A stretch of 64,000 nucleotides of DNA, taken from contig JAFDVP010000001.1 of NCBI GenBank assembly GCA_018268895.1, positions 1,116,001-1,180,000 of the forward strand, in the 5' to 3' direction. Below the pieces are notes generated by a model. That model saw only the letters and a list, made by a program, of their open reading frames with translations. It did no database searches and was not told the DNA's origin. This DNA is from Acidobacteriota bacterium (GTDB taxonomy: Bacteria > Acidobacteriota > Terriglobia > Terriglobales > Acidobacteriaceae). This document shows, piece by piece, positions 10,233-19,122 of this stretch (position 1 is the stretch's first letter; every line of letters starts with the position of its first letter). A program made the translations under genes and the position numbers.

Positions 10233-10420
10233 CGAGAGCTCCTTTTCCCCTTGCCGGACAATGTGGCAGGTCTTGGCCGGGTAGCTTAGTCCTGTCAATA
10301 TGTTTTTGGCAATCGAAACCTGCGAGGGCTTTCCAGCAGTCGTCTTTACCGGCCCCGATCATTTATTCTGAGCCTTCGATACCCTCAACTCTATCTAAAG
10401 AAACACCCGGGAGTTTTTCC

Positions 10421-10795
10421 ATGTCAAAACTGACCATCGTCTTCGGAGTCCTGCTTATTCTGCTTGCTGTTATTGGTTTTGTGTCGACTGGGAGCACTCA
10501 TCCCACGGCCCTGATTCCTGGCGGCCTTGGGTTGGTCTTCATCCTGTTTGGCGTCATGGCAAATACCCCAGACCCGAAGAAGCGCATGCTCTGGATGCAC
10601 ATCTCCGTTACCATCGCCCTGCTTGGCTTCCTCGGCACGATCCCCGCCGGCATCGACAGCTTCCGTCTCTCTCGCGGCGTCGAGTTCCCGCATCCGGCCG
10701 CAGTCCTGGAGAAGGCCGCTATGTCGCTCCTGTGCCTGATTTATGTTCTGTTCTGTATCCGGTCGTTTATCAACGCCCGCTTGAAATCCGCCTGA
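10421..10795 (+). CDS. Small integral membrane protein of unknown function
   Basis: 124 residues with four hydrophobic segments: KLTIVFGVLLILLAVIGFV at the N-terminus, ALIPGGLGLVFILFGVMA, MHISVTIALLGFLGTIPAG and LLCLIYVLFCIRSFI. A charged loop (NTPDPKKRMLWMH) lies between the second and third. The ATG at 10421 follows GGGAG at suitable spacing; the frame is open further upstream but without a signal. It lies 21 bases before the ABC exporter gene on the same strand, so the two may be co-transcribed. I do not recognise a characterised family. Confidence 0.75.
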   Translation: MSKLTIVFGVLLILLAVIGFVSTGSTHPTALIPGGLGLVFILFGVMANTPDPKKRMLWMHISVTIALLGFLGTIPAGIDSFRLSRGVEFPHPAAVLEKAAMSLLCLIYVLFCIRSFINARLKSA

Positions 10796-10816
10796 AGCCA
10801 GGTTCAGGAGAAAGAA

Positions 10817-12808
10817 ATGGAGGAGCGCTGTTACATCTGTGACGACACGCCGCCTGCTAAAGGCGGTAAATCTCCTCAGGCGTACACTGCTAACAAGATG
10901 CCCTCGATAGGTCCCTCGAGTTTTGGAACACACGGCATAAAAGCCGCAGACAGGCCCTCCCGTAACATAGGCAGGTCCACGTCGGCGGACCTTACGGCAT
11001 CCCGCCCAAAACCGTCCCTCAAGAAGGTGCTTCCCGAAGTCTGGAAGCTGATCAAGCCTCGCAGGTTTCTGCTGGGGGGCAGCTTCCTGCTAATGGTGCT
11101 CAATCGCGCCAGCGGCCTCATTCTGCCGGCCTCCACGCGATACCTCATTGACAATGTCATGGGCAAACATCTGATTCATCAGTTGCCCATTATCGTCGGT
11201 GTCGTCGTTCTGGCAACGATCATCCAGGGCATTACGTCGTTTACGCTCACCCAGTTGCTTTCGATGGAAGGCCAGCGCCTGATCGCAGAACTGCGCATGA
11301 AAGTGCAGGAGCATATCGGTAGGCTGTCCGTCACCTTTTATGACGAGAACCGCACCGGGACGCTGGTCGCGCGCATTATGACCGACGTTGAAGGCGTGCG
11401 AAACCTGATTGGCACCGGTGTTATCGACTTCTTCGGCGGCGTGCTCACCGCCGTTTTTGCCTTTGGCTATCTTGTTCATCTCAGTGTCCAGATGACGTTG
11501 GTCACCTTCGCCATTCTCGTCATCTTCGGGCTTATTCTTCAGCGAGCATTTAAGACCATTCGCCCCATCTTTCGCGAACGCGCCAAGATTAATGCCGAGG
11601 TCACCGGCAGGCTGACCGAATCCCTCGGCGGCGTCCGTGTCGTCAAGGGCTACCACGCCGAAGCCAGCGAAGCCTCAGTCTTCGCCAAGGGGGCAAACCG
11701 GCTGCTCCAGAATGTCATCTCGTCGCTCACGGCACAGTCGCTGATGTCGCTGGCATCGACGGCGGTGCTGGGCATCGTCGGCGCACTTATTATGTACCTG
11801 GGCGCGCACCAGGTTGTCGCCGGGAAGCTGACGACAGGTGGCTACGTCACCTATGTGATGTTTCTTGCCTTCATGATCGCCCCCATCGTGCAGCTGGTCT
11901 CCATTGGCACGCAACTTACCGAAGCGCTCGCCGGACTGGACCGCACAACGGAGATACTCTCTGAGCCTGCTGAGGATGCCGACCCATTGCGTACGCGCGA
12001 GCTCGGTGTCATCCAGGGAGACGTCGTCTTCCGCGACGTAACCTTCGCCTACGAGGAAGGGAAGCAGGTCCTGCACGGCGTCAACTTCGAATCGCACCCC
12101 GGAACCGTGACTGCACTCGTTGGATCCTCGGGCTCCGGCAAATCCACAATCATCTCATTGATCTGCGCCTTTCATACTGCGACTACTGGGCAGGTGCTGA
12201 TCGACGGCATCGACCTCGCCACGATCAACCTTGCAAGCTATCGAAGCCAACTCGGAGTCGTGCTTCAGGAGACCTTCCTCTTCGACGGAACGATCCGTGA
12301 AAACATCCTGTTTTCGTTCCCCGAGGCGACGGAAGAGCAGTTCAACGATGCCTGCCGCATCGCCCGCGTCGATGAGTTCGCTTTACGTTTTGCCGAGGGC
12401 TACGAGACGATCGTCGGCGAGCGCGGCGTAAAGCTCTCCGGCGGGCAACGGCAAAGGCTTTCCATCGCGCGTGCAATTCTGGCCGATCCACGCATTCTCA
12501 TCCTGGACGAGGCCACAAGCTCTCTCGACTCAGAATCCGAGGCGATGATTCAGCAAGGCCTCAACCACCTGATGCAGGGCCGGACCACCTTCGTCATCGC
12601 ACATCGGCTCTCGACCATTCGCCGCGCCGACCAGATTCTGGTTGTCGAACAGGGAAACATTGTGGAACGTGGGACTCACGATTCACTCTTCGCCGCAGGT
12701 GGCCGTTACTACGATCTCTACACCAGGCAGCATGGTCTGGAGACGAACCTCTTCCTCGCCCCGGGAGAAGGGGACAAGGTGGAAGAGACGGAGACCTTTA
12801 AGGTCTAA
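10817..12808 (+). CDS. ABC exporter, fused permease and ATPase (MsbA/multidrug type)
   Basis: Half-transporter of the type-IV exporter fold, expected to work as a homodimer in the inner membrane on lipids, drugs or peptides. The transmembrane domain spans residues about 80-390 with six hydrophobic helices. The ATPase domain has Walker A GSSGSGKST (near 435), Q-loop GVVLQETFLFDG, signature LSGGQRQRLSIARAI (near 540), Walker B ILILDEATSSLD and the H-loop IAHRLSTIRRAD. An unusual polar leader of about 75 residues, containing CYICDD, precedes the first helix. The first ATG has a good AGGAGA site, so the extension appears genuine. The substrate cannot be inferred. Confidence 0.92.
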   Translation: MEERCYICDDTPPAKGGKSPQAYTANKMPSIGPSSFGTHGIKAADRPSRNIGRSTSADLTASRPKPSLKKVLPEVWKLIKPRRFLLGGSFLLMVLNRASGLILPASTRYLIDNVMGKHLIHQLPIIVGVVVLATIIQGITSFTLTQLLSMEGQRLIAELRMKVQEHIGRLSVTFYDENRTGTLVARIMTDVEGVRNLIGTGVIDFFGGVLTAVFAFGYLVHLSVQMTLVTFAILVIFGLILQRAFKTIRPIFRERAKINAEVTGRLTESLGGVRVVKGYHAEASEASVFAKGANRLLQNVISSLTAQSLMSLASTAVLGIVGALIMYLGAHQVVAGKLTTGGYVTYVMFLAFMIAPIVQLVSIGTQLTEALAGLDRTTEILSEPAEDADPLRTRELGVIQGDVVFRDVTFAYEEGKQVLHGVNFESHPGTVTALVGSSGSGKSTIISLICAFHTATTGQVLIDGIDLATINLASYRSQLGVVLQETFLFDGTIRENILFSFPEATEEQFNDACRIARVDEFALRFAEGYETIVGERGVKLSGGQRQRLSIARAILADPRILILDEATSSLDSESEAMIQQGLNHLMQGRTTFVIAHRLSTIRRADQILVVEQGNIVERGTHDSLFAAGGRYYDLYTRQHGLETNLFLAPGEGDKVEETETFKV

Positions 12809-12869
12809 GCCCTGATTGCATCTAAGTTTTTCGGGGAGGAAATGGGGAGGTAGACCTGTTGCGGTGGGA

Positions 12870-13850
12870 CTAACGCTTCGGCGTCACCGTGACGCCCATG
12901 CCGCTCAGCTTACTGCGGGCCTGCATGGCCTCCGGTGAGTTGGGGAAGCGCTGAATCAGCGCGCGCAGTTCGCGAATTCCGGCCTCATTCTGCTTGAGCG
13001 CGATCAACGCCTGGCCCTTGTGCAGGTGCGAAACGGGGACCTTGTTGTTGTCCGGATACTGCTCAAGGACACGGTCGTAGTCCTTGATGGCGTCCTGATA
13101 CCGTCCCGCGCGGTAAGCAATCTCCCCCTGGTAGTACGAAGCATTTCCAGCCAGAGAGTGCTCCGGATAGAACTTCACAACGTCTGAGAACTCCGAAGCA
13201 GCGAGCTGATACTTGGCTCCCATGTAATCTCCCAGCGCGGTCTTGTAAAGATCGTCCACCGGGGGAGCGGCCGGACCCGCTGGCACAGGCAGTGGAGCAG
13301 CAGACATCGGTGTTCCCGCGGAAGGCTTGCCTTTTTTGCCTATGGGGGCGGTTGGCGCAGGGGGCATTGCGTTTGCCGGCGGAGCGGAGTTATCCATCGG
13401 CGCCCCGGCTCCAGTGCTCGCTGGCATGTTTGCGTTGAGAGACTGCTGCTGGCTCTGCACGTCCTGCATGATTTTTTCAAGGCGAGACAGCCGGGCCTTC
13501 ACCTCGTCCAGCGAATCGTTCATCGACTGAATCTGCCCGGAGACCTGGTCCAGTTTTCCGTTCTGCGTCTCCTGCCTGCTGCCAAGCTGCTTCTGAAGCG
13601 CATCCACATTGGAGGACAGGCGATTGACCGAATCCGCGCTCTGCTGAACAAGGTCCTTCATTACCCCCATGCGCTCATCGTTCGATTGCTGGAGCCGCGC
13701 CACGGCATCCTGGAGTTGCTGCACCTGCGTCTGCAGTTGCACGATCTCCTTGCTTACAGCGAATGCAGGCGTCGCAGGCAGCACCAGAACGGCTGCAAAG
13801 AGTACGGCCGCTGCTGCCATAGGACGATTATGCGTAAATGGTTTAAACAT
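12870..13850 (-). CDS. cpoB: Tol-Pal system protein CpoB (YbgF)
   Basis: Periplasmic coiled-coil/TPR protein that coordinates cell-wall synthesis with outer-membrane constriction. From the ATG at 13850 (GAGG upstream) the product is 326 residues with a Sec signal ending ATPAFA. A heptad-rich coiled coil follows (QLQTQVQQLQDAVARLQQ and onward to about residue 130), then a Pro/Ala linker. Residues 205-326 form tetratricopeptide repeats (LYKTALGDYMGAKYQLAASE, GRYQDAIKDYDRVLEQYPDN). An upstream ATG at 13895 is possible but spoils the signal peptide. Last gene of the tolB-pal-cpoB run. Confidence 0.9.
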   Translation of the reverse strand: MFKPFTHNRPMAAAAVLFAAVLVLPATPAFAVSKEIVQLQTQVQQLQDAVARLQQSNDERMGVMKDLVQQSADSVNRLSSNVDALQKQLGSRQETQNGKLDQVSGQIQSMNDSLDEVKARLSRLEKIMQDVQSQQQSLNANMPASTGAGAPMDNSAPPANAMPPAPTAPIGKKGKPSAGTPMSAAPLPVPAGPAAPPVDDLYKTALGDYMGAKYQLAASEFSDVVKFYPEHSLAGNASYYQGEIAYRAGRYQDAIKDYDRVLEQYPDNNKVPVSHLHKGQALIALKQNEAGIRELRALIQRFPNSPEAMQARSKLSGMGVTVTPKR

Positions 13851-13967
13851 GGCGGTTTTACCTCGCCTTTCCGCGTTTTTCTTGGTCTCTCTCATGCAAA
13901 GGTGGGGGCCCTCGCGTCATCTCGAATGGAGAAGGAGACGCGAGGGCCGGTAGTGGTTCGAATAGGT

Positions 13968-14729
13968 TTAGCGGTCCATCGAGAACTGCGCGCGGCGATT
14001 CTGCTGCCAGCAGCTTTCATTCTCTTCCGTGCAGAACTGCTTCTCCTTGCCGTAGCTGATGACGCGAATGCGAGATGCGGCGACGCCGGCATTGACCAGA
14101 GCTGTCTTCGCGGAGTTGGCGCGGTTCTCGCCAAGCGCGAGGTTGTACTCCGCCGATCCGCGATCGTCGCAGTAGCCGCCGATCACAAGCTTGATGGCCG
14201 TGTGCGCGTTCAGATAGGCGGCAGCCGTCTTCGCGGAAGATTGAGCATCCGGGCGTAGATCATAGCTGTCGTAGTCAAAGAAGATGTCCTGCACGTTCTG
14301 ATGGAACGCAGCCTCTGACCCCATATCCCCCTCGGCAGGAGCGGTCGGCGCTGTAGGAACACGGACGGTAACACGAACATTGGCTTCAGTCGTTCCACCA
14401 TCGCCCTTCGCCGTCAGATGAAAATTTGTGGAATTCGACGGAGATACCGTCTGCGTACCGTTCGCGGGAACCTCTCCAATACCGTCAATGGTCACAGTGG
14501 TTGCGTTCTGGGTGCGCCAGTTGAGCACAACCGACTGACCGAGATCGACCGTAAGCGGGTCGGCTGACAGGGTCGCAGTCGGCGCCGGGGCGGTAGCTGC
14601 AGGCATAGGGCCGAGCGAAGAAGGATTAACGGCCTTGTCCTTCTTGTGGCAGCCGGTGACGGCGCTCAGAGCGGCTGCAACGGCAACCATTGCCAGGGCC
14701 CTGCGATAACGTGCGTGCGATACATTCAT
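13968..14729 (-). CDS. pal: Peptidoglycan-associated lipoprotein Pal
   Basis: Outer-membrane lipoprotein that tethers the membrane to peptidoglycan and binds TolB/TolA. GGAGA precedes the ATG. The signal ends in lipobox VTGC at about residue 27. The C-terminal OmpA-like domain (about 145-253) carries GYCDDRGSAEYNLALGENRA, the peptidoglycan-binding motif, and ends ENESCWQQNRRAQFSM. Between lipobox and OmpA domain is an extra module of about 75 residues (LSADPLTVDLGQSVVLNW ... VRVTVRVP) that reads as an immunoglobulin-like beta sandwich, absent from E. coli Pal. 253 residues against about 173 in E. coli. Confidence 0.93.
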   Translation of the reverse strand: MNVSHARYRRALAMVAVAAALSAVTGCHKKDKAVNPSSLGPMPAATAPAPTATLSADPLTVDLGQSVVLNWRTQNATTVTIDGIGEVPANGTQTVSPSNSTNFHLTAKGDGGTTEANVRVTVRVPTAPTAPAEGDMGSEAAFHQNVQDIFFDYDSYDLRPDAQSSAKTAAAYLNAHTAIKLVIGGYCDDRGSAEYNLALGENRANSAKTALVNAGVAASRIRVISYGKEKQFCTEENESCWQQNRRAQFSMDR

Positions 14730-14829
14730 GAGTCTCTCCTACATGGCATTTCAAGGTCAGAAAAATCAAATAGACAAGGTTGATCTGCGAGCTGTCCTTT
14801 TAGAACATTATCTCGCAGCGAACGATCGT

Positions 14830-16209
14830 TTACTTCCAGCTCCAATTTGGCATGTCTGCGCCCGCTTCGGTGAGCGCGCGTCTTCCTGTGCCATCGGAAA
14901 GCATTGAAACAATGCGCGTGCTCGACGCGCGTCCTCCCGGTGTATTCGCAAAAACAATGTGGCGGCCATCAGGCGACCACGAAGGGAAGTCGCAGCGGCC
15001 GATATCGTGCGTCACCTGAATCCAGCGTTTGGTCGCAACTTCCATTACGTAGATGTCCTGCCCGCCCGGCGCGCCCGGTCCATACTTGCGGTTCCAGGCG
15101 AAGGCGATGAACTGCCCATTCGGCGACCAGGATGGCGACGTGGCATATCCCCCGTCTGTCATGCGGGTGACGCCCGAGCCATCGGTATCCATGATGTAAA
15201 GCTGTGGTAGGTTCGTCCGTCCGCTGATCCATGCAATCTGCGATCCCGTCTTGGGGTTGAAGACAGGCGATACATCCGGTCCGCGGAAGCTGGTTACGCG
15301 ATGGCCTCCGCCTCCGTTGGAGTCGGCGATCCATATCTCAGGGTCGCCAGTGCGCGATGAGGAGTACGCAATATCGCGTCCGTTCGGAGACCATGCGGGA
15401 GAAAGATTGGTCCCGCCGCCCGCCGAAGCGAAGTTGACCATGCGGTTGAGAAGAAGCGAGTACATCCGTATCTGGAACCCATCACGTCCCAGTGACGAGA
15501 ATGCAATGCGGCTGTTGTCAGGCGCTACCCGCGGAGAGAGAGAGACCGTTCCCAGGTGGGTAATCTGGTGCTGGTTGGCCCCATCGTAGTCCATCGCCCA
15601 GATCTCTTTATTCCCGCCAGACATCTTCACGTAGTAAATCTTCGTCTCGGCGATTCCTGGAGTGCCCCCGCCAAGCCTGAAGATAATCTCGTCGGCAAAG
15701 CGGTGCGCGATCTGTCGCGCCATCCCCTCGTTGGCATCCTCGCTGTACTGCTTTGCGAGCACCTGGGGGAACTGCGCATTCTTCGCGTCGAAGAGGAAGC
15801 CGCTGACAGTAAGCCGCCCTCCCGACGCGCCGAAGGCCCCAAAGGCAACCATCGCCGCGTTGGCGGGCGCCGCGCTCCACTGCGCCAGACTGATCTCGCC
15901 CGGTGCGCCCGGCGTTGCCTGTGGGAGCATGCTCTTCGAGACCATGTCGAAGATGCCTGCATTCGCCAGGTCGTTATAAAGCGTCGTGTCGAAGGTGCGT
16001 TTCAGCGGAACGGTCTGAGGATCGTTCGCCGACACAGCCTTGAAGTCAGCCACCGCAATGCGGATGTTCGAGACTCCACTCGATGTCTCCGTCTTGAACC
16101 AGTCTTGCGCATTGGCGCGCGTGCAAAGGGCACACGCCGCAAGGCTGGCTGCGGAGACAAGGGCGACGCGGGTCAGATGTGCCAGAGGACGAGCGGGACG
16201 AAAATTCAT
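14830..16209 (-). CDS. tolB: Tol-Pal system beta-propeller protein TolB
   Basis: Periplasmic protein that shuttles between Pal and TolA. 459 residues: a Sec signal ending TRANAQ, an N-terminal alpha/beta domain (about 40-190) and a six-bladed propeller with repeated WSPNG / WSPDGRHIVF motifs (for example NLSPAWSPNGRDIAYSSSRT, SPSWSPNGQFIAFAWNRK). The ATG at 16209 follows AAGAGA. First gene of the tolB-pal-cpoB unit, with 100 bases to pal, and divergent from the mannonate-dehydratase-like gene. Confidence 0.93.
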   Translation of the reverse strand: MNFRPARPLAHLTRVALVSAASLAACALCTRANAQDWFKTETSSGVSNIRIAVADFKAVSANDPQTVPLKRTFDTTLYNDLANAGIFDMVSKSMLPQATPGAPGEISLAQWSAAPANAAMVAFGAFGASGGRLTVSGFLFDAKNAQFPQVLAKQYSEDANEGMARQIAHRFADEIIFRLGGGTPGIAETKIYYVKMSGGNKEIWAMDYDGANQHQITHLGTVSLSPRVAPDNSRIAFSSLGRDGFQIRMYSLLLNRMVNFASAGGGTNLSPAWSPNGRDIAYSSSRTGDPEIWIADSNGGGGHRVTSFRGPDVSPVFNPKTGSQIAWISGRTNLPQLYIMDTDGSGVTRMTDGGYATSPSWSPNGQFIAFAWNRKYGPGAPGGQDIYVMEVATKRWIQVTHDIGRCDFPSWSPDGRHIVFANTPGGRASSTRIVSMLSDGTGRRALTEAGADMPNWSWK

Positions 16210-16397
16210 CTCTTTTATCGTAGACGCAAAGCAGCCCCGAATGGGTGTCTCTTAATTGGGAATCAAAACAAATACGTGCAATAAACTCTTCAAAAGCTGC
16301 CAAAATGATGCGAATCCGTTCGTTTTCCCGTTCCAACGCAGGCCATGATCTTTGTCATGTATCGTTTTAGCGTCTACCAAACAGTGAAAGAGGAGAG
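16210..16397 (+). other. Intergenic, divergent promoter region between tolB and the ManD-like gene
   Basis: 188 bases, more AT-rich than the flanking genes, with no ORF that looks coding and no clear hairpin. It must hold the promoters for tolB (leftward) and the enolase-superfamily gene (rightward). I could not identify a convincing -35/-10 pair. GAGGAG just before 16398 is the ribosome binding site of the rightward gene. Confidence 0.5.
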
Positions 16398-17738
16398 ATG
16401 CCAATCCATCGCCGCCAGTTGCTGAAACTTGCCACAGCCACAACGCTCAGCAGTTTGACCCCCGCCCTCGCCAGGGCGGAGCAGCAGGCTGCCAGCGCGA
16501 CTCGCGGAATGGCAACGCCAAAGATCAAGGACATCAGCGTCATCGAGTGCGAACCGGCCGGTGTGCGCCTGACCGTCGTCAAAATCACTACGGACCAGGA
16601 CGGCCTCTACGGCTACGGCTGCGCCACCTTCACCCAGCGTGCTGACCTCGTCAAGCCAGCCGTGGAAAAGTATCTGAAGCCATTTCTGCTCGGCAAGACA
16701 ACAGACCGCATCGAGGATATCTGGCAGTCCTGCTACGACAGCTCCTACTGGAAGAACGGCCCCGTTCTGAATAACGCCATTAGCGGCATCGATCAGGCCC
16801 TATGGGACATCAAGGGCCGACAGGCAGGGATGCCCGTCTACCAGCTATTAGGCGGCAAGTGCCGCGAAGCCGTGGATACCTACGCACATGCCGACGGCCC
16901 GGAGTATGCCGACGTCGTGGCTGCTGCAAAGCGTTACATGGGCCAGGGATTCCGAAATATCCGCGTACAGATCGGCGTTCCCGGCATGGCTGGATACGGT
17001 TCAGCCCGTTCCGCGAAATCGGACTTCAAGCCCTTGCACGACAAGCCGTTCTTTGAGCCGCTTGCCTATATTCGACGCGCCTTAAAGCTGTTCGAGGTCT
17101 GCCGTCAGGAGCTTGGGGAAGAGATCAACCTCCTCCACGACGTCCATGAGCGTGTCTCTCCCAACCAGGCCGTGCAGTTCTGCAAGGATGCGGAGAAGTT
17201 CAAGCTCTTCTTCGTTGAAGACCCTCTATCGCCAGAAGACATTGCCTACTTCAGACAGATTCGCGAGAACTGCACCACCCCCATCGCCATGGGAGAGCTC
17301 TTCAACAGCCCGCACGAATGGCAGCCCCTGATCGAAGGCCGCCTGATCGACTACATCCGCTGCCATCTCTCGCAGGTCGGCGGTCTCAGCCCCGGACGCA
17401 AGATCGCCATCCTCGCCGAGCAGTTCGGCGTAAAAACCGCATGGCACGGTCCTGGAGATGTCTCGCCCATCGGCCACATGGCCCAGATCACGCTCGATAT
17501 CGTCAGCCCCAACTTTGGTATTCAGGAGTACTCCCCGTTCAATGAACGCAGCCAGGCGATCTTTCATGGCTGTCCACAAATGAAGGACGGCTACCTTTGG
17601 GTCAACGAAGCTCCAGGGTGGGGAATTGAGGTCGATGAAAAGGAAGCAGCCAAGTCACCATTCACGCAAAGCAAAAATGGTCTCAACGGGGGCTGGGGAG
17701 AGATTCGCCGCCTCGACGGCACGGTTATCAAGCAGTGA
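16398..17738 (+). CDS. Mannonate-dehydratase-like enolase superfamily protein with Tat leader
   Basis: Resembles the ManD/RspA branch of the enolase superfamily, which dehydrates sugar acids such as D-mannonate. Expected metal and catalytic positions are visible: DVHERVSP (Asp ligand and His), FFVEDP (Glu ligand), AMGELF (Glu ligand), RCHLSQVGG (Arg), AWHGPGD (His) and IQEYSPF (Glu). 446 residues. The N-terminus HRRQLLKLATATTLSSLTP followed by ALARA reads as a twin-arginine export signal, unusual for this enzyme class. GAGGAG precedes the ATG. It sits on the opposite strand between the two halves of the tol-pal cluster. Confidence 0.85.
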   Translation: MPIHRRQLLKLATATTLSSLTPALARAEQQAASATRGMATPKIKDISVIECEPAGVRLTVVKITTDQDGLYGYGCATFTQRADLVKPAVEKYLKPFLLGKTTDRIEDIWQSCYDSSYWKNGPVLNNAISGIDQALWDIKGRQAGMPVYQLLGGKCREAVDTYAHADGPEYADVVAAAKRYMGQGFRNIRVQIGVPGMAGYGSARSAKSDFKPLHDKPFFEPLAYIRRALKLFEVCRQELGEEINLLHDVHERVSPNQAVQFCKDAEKFKLFFVEDPLSPEDIAYFRQIRENCTTPIAMGELFNSPHEWQPLIEGRLIDYIRCHLSQVGGLSPGRKIAILAEQFGVKTAWHGPGDVSPIGHMAQITLDIVSPNFGIQEYSPFNERSQAIFHGCPQMKDGYLWVNEAPGWGIEVDEKEAAKSPFTQSKNGLNGGWGEIRRLDGTVIKQ

Positions 17739-17775
17739 TTCACAGCCGCGCGCGGAGAATGGCTGATCAAACGGT

Positions 17776-17815
17776 CGCCATTCTGAGCCGTAGGCGAAGA
17801 ATCCCTGTATTTTGC
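17776..17815 (+). repeat. Dispersed intergenic repeat, copy 1 (GTCATTCTGAGC family)
   Basis: About 40 bases in the convergent gap after the ManD-like gene. They match copies at 29772, 36363, 40142 and more weakly elsewhere: CCATTCTGAGCCG, then GCGAAGAATCCCTGTAT. All copies lie between genes, usually just after a 3' end. No open frame or mobility gene is attached. Confidence 0.7.
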
Positions 17816-17906
17816 TCAAGCCGGCAAGGACTATAACTTTCGCAAGTGACTTCCAAAGCAAGAGCAACCTAGGCTCTGAGGAAGGCTGCGATTCACTTAA
17901 ACCTTA

Positions 17907-18698
17907 TTACTGCGTGTAATGGAACGTGTATTCCACCGTAATGTGGTCGCCGGCCGGCAGTGGCCCGAAGCTTTCAACCCTCTGCACAGCGCGCATCGCT
18001 GAAGTATCGAGCGACGGCGAGCCGCTGCGGGTTTCAAACCGAGGGTTGGCCGGCGATCCATCGCGATTAATATCGAATACAACCGTCACGCTCTTGCCCA
18101 CCGATGTTCGAGGATCGGCCTCGGTCGTATACCAATTCTGAGCTACAACCTTGTTCACGATATTCACGTAGTAAGCGAACCGTGCTCCAAAGGTGCGGTC
18201 TTGCACCATTGCGGATGCAGTGCCATTCTTCAGCTCAATCGTCGATTGCGGGATCCGTATCCCGGCAGTCTCTCCAGTCGCAGCCTTAGTCGGCTGTGGA
18301 GGCGCAGGTTGCGGATGCTTTGGCGGAGCGGGAGTGGGCTGGGGAGCCTGCTTGACCGGCTTCGTCTTCTCCGGGACAGCGACCTCATCCGGTTTTGGTG
18401 GTGGCTCCGTCTTTTCCTTCGTCACGACTGGTGCCGGGCTGGGCGACTCCGAGGTCAGCACCCCCGTATCCAGCTCGCGCTGTTTTGGAGGCAAGGGCAG
18501 CGACGCGACCATCGTCGCCTGAATCGCACCTGCCGTAGCCGCATTTTCACCCCAGCTATGCCCGCGATTATTGAAATACGCAAGAACAATCACCAATCCC
18601 GCAACTACACCATGCAGCACAAGCGAGCCAAAGAAGTTCCCGCGAAGGTTGTCGCCTTCGGGGTGCTCGTCGTGTATCCAGCGGAGATCGGTGGCCAT
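17907..18698 (-). CDS. TonB/TolA family energy transducer (probable TolA of the Tol-Pal system)
   Basis: Inner-membrane protein spanning the periplasm and passing proton-motive-force energy to the outer membrane. 263 residues: a cytoplasmic N-terminus, one membrane helix (SLVLHGVVAGLVIVLAYF), then a Pro/Lys-rich stretch (PPPKPDEVAVPEKTKPVKQ and onward to about residue 150). The C-terminal TonB-like domain (about 170-263) includes VTVVFDINRDGSPANPRF. It starts 8 bases after tolR and is third in tolQ-tolR-tolA order, so TolA is the likely role. The C-terminal fold alone would equally permit TonB. Confidence 0.82.
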   Translation of the reverse strand: MATDLRWIHDEHPEGDNLRGNFFGSLVLHGVVAGLVIVLAYFNNRGHSWGENAATAGAIQATMVASLPLPPKQRELDTGVLTSESPSPAPVVTKEKTEPPPKPDEVAVPEKTKPVKQAPQPTPAPPKHPQPAPPQPTKAATGETAGIRIPQSTIELKNGTASAMVQDRTFGARFAYYVNIVNKVVAQNWYTTEADPRTSVGKSVTVVFDINRDGSPANPRFETRSGSPSLDTSAMRAVQRVESFGPLPAGDHITVEYTFHYTQ

Positions 18699-18706
18699 AC
18701 TTGCGT

Positions 18707-19120
18707 TTACTTCTCGATAGGACGGGTAACAATGCTGATGTTGGTAATGCCTGCCTGCTTGACTGCATCCATCACCGAGGCGAAGGCTCCAAACGGCACG
18801 CGCTCGTCGGCGCGCAAATAGATCACGCGCTTGGCCGGGTCTCCCTTGCCTGTGCTGCGCAGACGAGCGGGAAGCTCGTTCACGTTTACCGGCTTGTCCT
18901 GAAGAAAGACGTTCTGCTCACGGTCGATCGTGACCACCATGCGTTCATCGGTCACCTGCGCGACAGTCCGGGTCTTTGGGATCGCTACATCAATACCGGA
19001 TTGCAGCACCGGGGCCGTGAGCATGAAGATCAGCAGCAGCACCAGCACCACGTCGACCAGCGGCGTGATATTGATCTCTGCAAGCGCAGTCTGTGTGCGT
19101 CCCTTGGCCGAGAATGCCAT
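18707..19120 (-). CDS. tolR: Biopolymer transport protein TolR/ExbD
   Basis: Proton-channel partner of TolQ. 137 residues with one N-terminal membrane helix in the typical context EINITPLVDVVLVLLLIFML, including the conserved Asp that carries protons, and a periplasmic domain (VTIDREQNVFLQDKPVNVNE, VIYLRADERVPFGAFASVMD). The ATG lies 2 bases after the tolQ stop, so translation is coupled. Tol rather than Exb naming is inferred from the nearby tolB-pal-cpoB genes. Confidence 0.88.
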   Translation of the reverse strand: MAFSAKGRTQTALAEINITPLVDVVLVLLLIFMLTAPVLQSGIDVAIPKTRTVAQVTDERMVVTIDREQNVFLQDKPVNVNELPARLRSTGKGDPAKRVIYLRADERVPFGAFASVMDAVKQAGITNISIVTRPIEK

Positions 19121-19122
19121 GG

